Assembly: GCA_900544395.1 (NCBI GenBank) | Contig: UQVC01000051.1 | Coordinates: 1-10,000, forward strand | Direction: 5' to 3' | Length of the DNA stretch: 10,000 bases | Origin: an uncultured Ruminococcus sp. | GTDB taxonomy: Bacteria; Bacillota; Clostridia; Lachnospirales; Lachnospiraceae | Shown here: piece after piece, positions 1 to 4,318 of the stretch | Position numbering within the stretch: position 1 is the first letter of the stretch | How the letters are laid out: each line of letters opens with the position of its first letter | The notes under the pieces: generated by a model | Database searches by the model: none | What the model saw: only the letters and a program-made list of their open reading frames with translations | What the model was told of the DNA's origin: nothing | Translations under genes and position numbers: made by a program

Positions 1-53
1 CCGTTTATTATTTCAAACGCTCTAAAATTGTTAAGAAAATCGTGTTTGATTAA
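1..53 (+). CDS. C-terminal end of a small membrane-protein paralog (cut by window edge)
   Basis: Only the last 16 complete codons and the TAA stop (51-53) are present. They encode VYYFKRSKIVKKIVFD, which matches the end of the intact protein at 1443-1928 (VYYFKRSRIIEKIVFDEGK) almost residue for residue. The reading frame is therefore real even though it is too short to call on its own. It is the first of three copies of one gene family in this window. The next copy begins 43 bases downstream on the same strand, so the copies were probably co-transcribed. Function is unknown. Whether the missing 5' part is intact cannot be seen. Confidence 0.72.
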   Translation, partial: VYYFKRSKIVKKIVFD

Positions 54-83
54 AAGAAATATGGAAAATATCTGAATGGCTGT

Positions 84-90
84 AAGGAGA
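84..90 (+). promoter_or_regulatory. Ribosome binding site that fixes the start at 97
   Basis: AAGGAGA lies 6 bases upstream of the ATG at 97. It overlaps the beginning of the frame opened by the earlier ATG at 76, which has no comparable site upstream. This supports starting the protein at MEFTNTY rather than at the upstream MAVRRRH extension. The shorter start also aligns with the first residues of the full-length paralog. Confidence 0.7.
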
Positions 91-96
91 AGACAT

Positions 97-312
97 ATGG
101 AATTCACAAATACATATCGTTATGTGGTATTAAAGCAGGTAATGTTCTTGATTCTATTCTTAATTATTTTAGTGTGCATGATTAAAATAGATTTAGAATA
201 CTTAAAACAAGAAGTGCTTATAGTCTTTGCATTTGTAATATACTTTGCCATAAAAATAGGTTTATTTTTTATTGACAGATTATGTGGAGTGCAAAAGGCC
301 CGTTCATCTTGA
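97..312 (+). pseudogene. Truncated paralog of the two-TM membrane protein (71 aa)
   Basis: This encodes 71 residues from the ATG at 97. The N-terminus shares an NTYxxxVL motif with the 161-residue protein at 1443-1928. The end shares the IKxxLFxIDxxxGxxK pattern (IKIGLFFIDRLCG here, IKVMLFVIDFCTG there). Two hydrophobic stretches, about residues 14-30 and 41-61, are probable membrane spans. The frame stops just after the second span, so the roughly 90-residue soluble C-terminal part of the family is missing. No continuation of it is visible in the bases after 312. The two spans could still be made and inserted, so this could be a short expressed protein, but a remnant is the simpler reading. 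Biochemical role is unknown. Confidence 0.62.
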
Positions 313-419
313 CCATTAACGAATACAAATAACTATGCTATTTATCGTAGTGGTAGAAAAATTACATCTTAATGGTAAAATATAAAATTGACAAAATCTG
401 AATTTTGGAGGTTGCTTAG
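313..419 (+). promoter_or_regulatory. AT-rich leader of the NUDIX gene with a good RBS
   Basis: GGAGG at 407-411 sits 8 bases before the ATG at 420 and supports that start. Upstream there are overlapping TAAAAT (376-381) and TATAAA (381-386) hexamers that could act as a -10 element, but no convincing -35 lies 16-18 bases before either. A TTGACA at 388-393 is too close to the start codon to be a -35 for this gene. The promoter is therefore only suspected; the ribosome binding site is clear. Confidence 0.45.
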
Positions 420-920
420 ATGGAAATATGGGACGGATATTGGGAAGACGGTTCGTTGGCAAATATAGACTTAGTTCGCGGAGAGCCAATACCAAATGGA
501 ATATATCACATGGTATGTGAAATCTTAGTTCGCCATACAGACGGCGATTATTTGCTAATGCAACGGGATTTCAGAAAGTCAAATTTCGGAGGATATTATG
601 AAGCAACTGCTGGCGGTTCTGCGTTAAAAGGTGAGGACAAAATTACTTGTGCAAAACAGGAACTGTTTGAAGAAACTGGCATTGAAGCAAATTCGTTAGA
701 GGAAATAGGTCGATATATTTCCAGTGATACAATCTATTATCAATTTCTTTGTATTACAGATTGCGACAAAACAGGAGTATCTCTTCAAGAGGGTGAAACC
801 GTTGCATATAGGTGGATACCAGAAAAGGAATATATTCTCTTTGTTAATTCCTCTGATATGATACCTATTCAAAAGGTTCGCTATGCTGATTTCCTGAAAA
901 AGTTAGGATATATACATTAG
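420..920 (+). CDS. NUDIX hydrolase, substrate unknown
   Basis: A 166-residue protein of the usual single-domain NUDIX size. The NUDIX box (GX5EX7REUXEEXGU) spans residues 66-88: G66, E72, then QELFEETGI from 80 to 88. The metal-binding glutamates E81, E84 and E85 are present. The box arginine is replaced by Gln80, which is unusual. The family cleaves nucleoside diphosphates linked to another group in a Mg-dependent reaction, in the cytoplasm. The N-terminus (MEIWDGYWEDG) recalls IDI/YfcD-like members, but the sequence does not fix the substrate. The gene is intact and AT-rich. It stands between a truncated and a full copy of an unrelated membrane-protein family, which suggests arrival as a separate insertion. 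Such enzymes are common cargo beside resistance and mobile-element genes. Confidence 0.9.
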   Translation: MEIWDGYWEDGSLANIDLVRGEPIPNGIYHMVCEILVRHTDGDYLLMQRDFRKSNFGGYYEATAGGSALKGEDKITCAKQELFEETGIEANSLEEIGRYISSDTIYYQFLCITDCDKTGVSLQEGETVAYRWIPEKEYILFVNSSDMIPIQKVRYADFLKKLGYIH

Positions 921-944
921 CAAATTCCGAATTTGTAAGGGATA

Positions 945-1024
945 GGGATTATCCCAACAGGCAAAAACGCGGGGTATTTTTAGGAAAGGGTACCCTTTTC
1001 CTATGCTTGCTATGGAATTTTTAA
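945..1024 (+). promoter_or_regulatory. Possible tet-type attenuator leader remnant
   Basis: The frame 950-1024 reads YPNRQKRG... and ends in ...LLWNF followed by TAA. A near-perfect inverted repeat around GGTACC (981-1003) lies inside it. A short leader peptide full of inverted repeats is the known arrangement upstream of tet(M)-type ribosomal-protection genes, where it controls transcription by attenuation. The peptide here resembles my memory of such leaders. The usual start codons are missing: the frame upstream of 950 has no ATG back to the NUDIX stop. No tet gene follows. If the assignment is right, this is a leftover of a Tn916-like resistance region. I recall this from memory and could not compare sequences. 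Confidence 0.35.
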
Positions 1025-1125
1025 CAAAGGAATGGAAGAGAGAGGACTCTCTAAATGAGTTGCATTTCTCTTTGAAATGTTACGTAGTTAAATGGCATTT
1101 TCGAGGGGAAGGGTATAAACACCTT

Positions 1126-1178
1126 GTCTCATCGGTTTTAGCTCCTGTAAAGCCTTTTCTTGCAAGGCTTATTGAGAC
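1126..1178 (+). repeat. Nested inverted repeats (hairpin)
   Basis: An outer pair GTCTCA (1126-1131) / TGAGAC (1173-1178) encloses an inner pair AAGCCTT (1150-1156) / AAGGCTT (1164-1170) with a 7-base loop. The two arms are collinear and could fold as one two-tiered stem in RNA or single-stranded DNA. There is no T-run directly after it, so it is not a standard intrinsic terminator. Its role is unknown; a mobile-element end or part of an attenuator are options. Confidence 0.5.
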
Positions 1179-1442
1179 CCTAATGCGTAACATAAGGGCG
1201 TGAAACAAGGTTGTCCTAAATTGCCTTTGTGGGTGTGATAACATCGCTCTATGCTTCTGTGTATTGCCTTATTTGTGGTGCTAAAATGGTGCCCAATTTT
1301 ACAAAACCAACTTGTGCGGCGATATAAAGCAATAAACAGAGATGTGCGAAAAAGCCTTGATTTTAGGCACTTTCCAACATTTTCCATAAACACTTACAAC
1401 GACTTATAAGAAGATTTTGATCTATATAATCAATAAAAAATT

Positions 1443-1928
1443 ATGAAATGGCTGAATACATATTGGGTTCCGGTTCTATTGAACACTATTGCTTGTTTGT
1501 TTTTAATAGGGGTCTTTGGTTCATTTTTACCCACTAATTTAGTAGAGTTACAGACAACAGCAGATTATACTACGGCCATGATAATTGTAGGATTTGTTAT
1601 GTGGGGAGTATGGAATGGTATCAAAGTGATGCTGTTTGTGATAGATTTTTGTACAGGTTCGGAAAAGGATAGAATGTGGATACGTGAAATGACAGAAATA
1701 GGTCTGAATCATCAGCATACAATTCAAGATGTTGAAATGTGTAAGGACAAAAACTGTATGTATGGGAAAATTTTGTTGCAGTCTATATATGGACGAAAGC
1801 CGAAGAAATTTCGAATTGTAATATCGGGAAAAGAACTGGTGGAATATGCAGAGAAAAAAGTCGCAACGGTCTATTATTTTAAACGTTCCAGGATCATTGA
1901 AAAAATTGTATTTGATGAAGGAAAATAA
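1443..1928 (+). CDS. Two-TM small membrane protein, full-length family member
   Basis: A 161-residue protein of a family I do not recognise by name. Two hydrophobic segments at about residues 8-28 and 45-68 are probable membrane spans. A polar, lysine-rich C-terminal part of about 90 residues is probably cytoplasmic and ends VYYFKRSRIIEKIVFDEGK. Parts of two further copies lie upstream: the same C-terminus at 1-53 and the same N-terminal spans at 97-312. No Shine-Dalgarno motif is evident before the ATG at 1443. A TATAAT lies at 1425-1430, so a very short leader is possible. The next gene follows 15 bases after the stop. Tandem small membrane paralogs with mixed neighbours are typical of immunity genes of polymorphic toxin or bacteriocin loci, but this is inference and no toxin is visible. 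Confidence 0.72.
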   Translation: MKWLNTYWVPVLLNTIACLFLIGVFGSFLPTNLVELQTTADYTTAMIIVGFVMWGVWNGIKVMLFVIDFCTGSEKDRMWIREMTEIGLNHQHTIQDVEMCKDKNCMYGKILLQSIYGRKPKKFRIVISGKELVEYAEKKVATVYYFKRSRIIEKIVFDEGK

Positions 1929-1943
1929 AAAGGGATAAATATT

Positions 1944-2251
1944 ATGGATCACATTTGGACGATAGAAAACTGGGAACAAAACATTGATTTAATGGAAGAA
2001 GGTCATCGGACGGGCTTCAGGCTTCGGTTTGACAGTGGGATAGATCCGGAGGTACGAAGGGCATGTAAAGAGTTTGCGGCATTTTTGAGAAAAGAATATT
2101 TCTTTCCCCTCAGAGTTGTTGCCTACATAAAGAATAAAAAGAAAATACGGGCAACGCATTGGAATTAACCCCGATCGGGATGGAGCGTCAGGCAACAAAG
2201 TATGCGAGATATGTGTTAGACGATTATGCAGAAACAAGGGAGCATCCTTGA
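1944..2251 (+). pseudogene. Broken gene with an internal out-of-frame deletion
   Basis: The ATG at 1944 follows AAAGGGA at a suitable distance and lies 15 bases after the previous stop. It encodes about 70 sensible residues (MDHIWTIENWEQNIDLMEEG... to ...YIKNKKKIRA) and stops at 2166-2168. From about 2159 a different frame reads LELTPIGMERQATKYARYVL and continues to ...DDYAETREHP, stopping at 2249-2251. That looks like the C-terminus of the same protein. I recall relatives in Lachnospiraceae of roughly 160-170 residues whose middle carries a HExxH-like, metalloprotease-like segment. Here that middle is absent, and the frame change shows the lost length is not a multiple of three. The protein is therefore probably dead. 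Its partner was likely the membrane protein just upstream. Family membership is from memory; the two frames are seen. Confidence 0.6.
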
Positions 2252-2288
2252 GTGCGGATCGAATGAAAAAAGGAAAAGAAAAATGAGT

Positions 2289-2336
2289 GGCAGAGTAGAA
2301 CATTCTTTGAAAAGAATGCCGTCTATTCTGCTTTTT
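2289..2336 (+). terminator. Strong rho-independent terminator before the holin gene
   Basis: Arms GCAGAGTAGA (2290-2299) and TCTATTCTGC (2322-2331) pair fully in RNA, with one G-U. An inner stem CATTCTT (2301-2307) / AAGAATG (2312-2318) has a TGAA loop. A run of five T follows at 2332-2336. It would end transcription of the upstream cassette. The holin start lies only 20 bases beyond the T-run, so lysis transcription must either begin right after it or read through it, as late phage transcripts do with antitermination. Confidence 0.82.
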
Positions 2337-2356
2337 AATTGAAGGTGGTGAAGGAT

Positions 2357-2797
2357 ATGAAGCAAATGGTGACGAGCTTGTTTGGAATGTTTGGGAGTGC
2401 AGTTGCCCTTTTATTTGGCGGATGGGATATCGCACTGCAGACATTGGTTCTTTTTATGGGAATCGACTGGATCACAGGCGGGATTCTTCTGCCGGTGATT
2501 TTTAAGAAAAGTCCGAAGTCAGAAAATGGCAGACTGGAGAGTCGTGCGGGCTGGAAAGGGCTGTGCCGAAAAGGAATGACACTGTTGTTTGTTTTGATCG
2601 CAGTCCGTCTGGACCTTTTGATGGGGACAAATTATCTGAGGGATGCCGTGTGCATTGCGTTTATCGCAAATGAAGCATTGTCTATTCTGGAAAACGCGGG
2701 ATTGATGGGGATGCCCATTCCAGAAGTACTCAGACAGGCAATTGATATTTTGAATGGAAAAGCAGAGAAATATACAGAAAGCAGGGGAGAGCGATGA
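2357..2797 (+). CDS. Phage holin, TcdE / phage_holin_4_1-like
   Basis: A 146-residue integral membrane protein. Holins of this family open lesions in the cytoplasmic membrane at a set time so that the endolysin reaches the wall; TcdE of Clostridioides difficile is a relative tied to toxin release. Hydrophobic segments lie at about residues 5-22, 27-50, 73-95 and 98-120. The GIDWITGG motif near residue 35 and the C-terminal FIANEALSILENAGLMG stretch followed by PIPE are characteristic of the family. The start at 2357 is chosen because AAGGTGG (2342-2348) is well spaced before it; an in-frame TTG at 2339 is less likely. The stop overlaps the next start as ATGA, so the two are translationally coupled. 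No phage structural genes are seen upstream. Confidence 0.88.
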   Translation: MKQMVTSLFGMFGSAVALLFGGWDIALQTLVLFMGIDWITGGILLPVIFKKSPKSENGRLESRAGWKGLCRKGMTLLFVLIAVRLDLLMGTNYLRDAVCIAFIANEALSILENAGLMGMPIPEVLRQAIDILNGKAEKYTESRGER

Positions 2798-4056
2798 AGA
2801 AAGAGGAATTTATTCAGAAAATTGCAGGATATGTAAAGAAATACGCGGCTGCATATGAAATCAAAGTATGCAGTCCGATCATTGCACAGGCAATTTTGGA
2901 GTCCGGCTGGGGAGAATCCAGGCTGGCGAAAGACTATCACAATTATTTTGGATTGAAATGTGGAACAAAATGGCAGGGAAAGTCTGTCAATCTGGCAACC
3001 TGGGAGGAATATGAGGCCGGAACGGCGATGGTGATTTCCGATTATTTCCGGGTATTTGACAATATGGAAGAGGGGGTGAAAGGATATTTTGAACTGCTTC
3101 AGCTTCCACGTTATCAAAATCTGAAGGGAATCACAGAACCCGGACGATATCTGGAAACCATTTGGGCAGATGGGTATGCGACTAGTTCTGTCTATGTGCA
3201 GAAAAATATGGAACTGATTGAGCAGTATCAGTTAATGAAGTATGATGAAAATGCATCGGGAAGAAGCGCTCAGGATGTATTGAACGTGATGCGTTCGTGG
3301 ATTGGCTACAGTGAAGCAAACGGGAAGTTCCGACAGATTATTGATCTGTATAATTCCCACTTGCCGCTGGCAAGGGGATATGCTGTGCAGTATACCGATG
3401 AGTGGTGTGATACCGCAGTTTCTGCAGCAGCGATCCAGGCGGGATGTGTGGACTTGATCGGAACAGAATGCGGATGTGAAAAGCATATCGAAATCTTTAA
3501 AGAAAAGGGAATCTGGATCGAAGATGGAACTATCGTGCCACTGCCCGGAGATATCATTTTGTATAACTGGGATTGCCAGGTACAGCCAAATGACGGGTAT
3601 TCCGATCACATTGGATACGTGGAGTCTGTTTCAGGACAAATGATCACAGTGATGGAAGGAAATTATAATGAGGCAGTGGCGAGAAGGCAAATTCCGGTGG
3701 GGTGGGGTCAGATCCGCGGCTATGCAAGACCCAAGTATACAGCAGGTGTGACAGGACAGCCAGCGAAAAGTATTGAGGAAGTTGCAGGGGAAGTGATACA
3801 AGGAAAATATGGAAACGGCGGAGAACGAAGAAAGAAGCTGTGTGATATGGGATACGATCCGGATGCTGTTCAAAGGGAAGTAAACAGGCAGTTGAGTCAA
3901 AATGAGGTTCAGGCGGAATGTTATGTTGTGCAGGAAAATGATACTTTATCAGAGATTGCAAAGCGTTTTGCAACAACTTATCTGGAACTGGCAGCATGGA
4001 ATGGAATTGCAGATCCGAACAAGATCTACGTTGGACAGAAAATCAGGATTCGATGA
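2794..4056 (+). CDS. Modular endolysin: glucosaminidase + CHAP/NlpC-like + CW_7 + LysM
   Basis: A 420-residue peptidoglycan hydrolase without a signal peptide, which fits holin-dependent export. Residues about 8-155 are a FlgJ/LytD-type N-acetylglucosaminidase domain with probable catalytic Glu36 in QAILESGWGES. Residues about 160-315 look like a CHAP or NlpC/P60-type cysteine peptidase/amidase, with Cys205 (DEWCDTAVSAA), His272 (SDHIGYVES) and a polar EGN at 288-290. Residues about 333-366 match the CW_7 (Cpl-7) wall-binding repeat, including GKYGNG and the ending DAVQREVNRQL. Residues 376-419 are a LysM domain (YVVQENDTLSEIAKRF...). It would cut both the glycan strands and the peptide part of the wall. 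It is translated with the holin. Two catalytic and two binding modules make it larger than many endolysins. Confidence 0.88.
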   Translation: MKKEEFIQKIAGYVKKYAAAYEIKVCSPIIAQAILESGWGESRLAKDYHNYFGLKCGTKWQGKSVNLATWEEYEAGTAMVISDYFRVFDNMEEGVKGYFELLQLPRYQNLKGITEPGRYLETIWADGYATSSVYVQKNMELIEQYQLMKYDENASGRSAQDVLNVMRSWIGYSEANGKFRQIIDLYNSHLPLARGYAVQYTDEWCDTAVSAAAIQAGCVDLIGTECGCEKHIEIFKEKGIWIEDGTIVPLPGDIILYNWDCQVQPNDGYSDHIGYVESVSGQMITVMEGNYNEAVARRQIPVGWGQIRGYARPKYTAGVTGQPAKSIEEVAGEVIQGKYGNGGERRKKLCDMGYDPDAVQREVNRQLSQNEVQAECYVVQENDTLSEIAKRFATTYLELAAWNGIADPNKIYVGQKIRIR

Positions 4057-4208
4057 AGAAATATTGGTAGAAATGATTGAAAAATTACCGTAAAAATTTG
4101 ATGTGAAAACGTAAAATATAAAAAATGGACAAAATAAATGAGCAAAATTTATTGTAATAGTAAAGAAAGTACAATTTCTGGTAAATATAATCCATATTAA
4201 AGGAAGAA

Positions 4209-4223
4209 ATGGTATAGTACCAT
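4209..4223 (+). promoter_or_regulatory. Dyad over an extended -10: candidate operator/promoter
   Basis: ATGGTA-TAG-TACCAT is a perfect 6+6 inverted repeat with a 3-base centre. It contains TG-N-TATAGT (4210-4218), an extended -10 element. A symmetric site on top of the -10 is a typical repressor position. No good -35 is present 16-18 bases upstream, as is tolerated for extended -10 promoters. The binding protein, if any, is unknown. It could also be chance in AT-rich DNA. Confidence 0.4.
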
Positions 4224-4255
4224 AATTTATGTGGGGAAATCCCAGATATATAAGG

Positions 4256-4286
4256 AACCAGAAAAAATAAAACATTTTCTGGTTTT
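4256..4286 (+). terminator. Leader hairpin with U-rich tail (possible attenuator)
   Basis: AACCAGAAAA (4256-4265) pairs perfectly with TTTTCTGGTT (4275-4284) around a 9-base loop and is followed by TTACTTTT. The stem is AT-rich, so termination would be weak. Placed between the candidate promoter and the GH98 start, it could act as an attenuator, a 5' stabilising stem, or a terminator for the lysis operon. Confidence 0.45.
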
Positions 4287-4318
4287 ACTTTTATGTGGAA
4301 GAAAAGGAGGAAAAGAGA

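Larger units (their letters stand above)
921..1442. other. Gene-poor stretch with inverted repeats
   Basis: No convincing gene is seen across about 520 bases. The start is dense in dyads: CAAATTC/GAATTTG at 921-935, GGGAT/ATCCC at 945-955, and TAGGAAAGGG/CCCTTTTCCTA at 981-1003. Further on, nested inverted repeats lie at 1126-1178. Short open frames exist (1003-1203 and 1251-1409), but they lack a good ribosome binding site or a recognisable family. The stretch interrupts the paralogous membrane-protein array. It may be debris of a mobile or resistance element; see the leader-like entry within it. Confidence 0.55.
4057..4318 (+). promoter_or_regulatory. AT-rich intergenic leader of the GH98 operon
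   Basis: No gene is seen between the lysin stop and the GH98 start. A perfect -10 hexamer TATAAT lies at 4186-4191 but lacks a good -35. A second candidate is an extended -10, TGGTATAGT at 4210-4218, within a dyad described separately. A hairpin follows at 4256-4284. No intrinsic terminator with a GC-rich stem was found directly after the lysin gene. The GH98 ribosome binding site AAGGAGG (4304-4310) closes the region. Confidence 0.5.

Noticed and set aside
1003..1203. 66-residue open frame starting MLAMEFLTKEW
   Set aside because: It has no ribosome binding site. It starts inside a palindrome and its 3' part lies over the nested inverted repeats. It shows no family features, so it is more likely the by-product of a leader/structured region.
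1251..1409. 52-residue open frame starting MLLCIALFVV and ending in FSINTYNDL
   Set aside because: Its end looks protein-like and it could be the tail of a decayed gene, but no Shine-Dalgarno precedes the ATG and I cannot name a family. Kept as a doubt, not as a gene.
1169..2444. Several minus-strand open frames (1169-1393, 1548-1979, 1989-2444)
   Set aside because: They are Cys-, His-, Phe- or Ser-rich, have no ribosome binding sites, and the longer two lie opposite supported plus-strand genes. They look like antisense shadows.
4104..4119. Possible catabolite-responsive (cre) site TGAAAACG
   Set aside because: The left half matches the consensus, but the right half does not contain the required CA, so it is not a credible CcpA site by eye.
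4295..4318. GTG at 4295 as the GH98 start
   Set aside because: It would add a charged MEEKEEKR stretch in front of the signal peptide, and the AAGGAGG box lies inside that stretch. The ATG at 4319 fits better.
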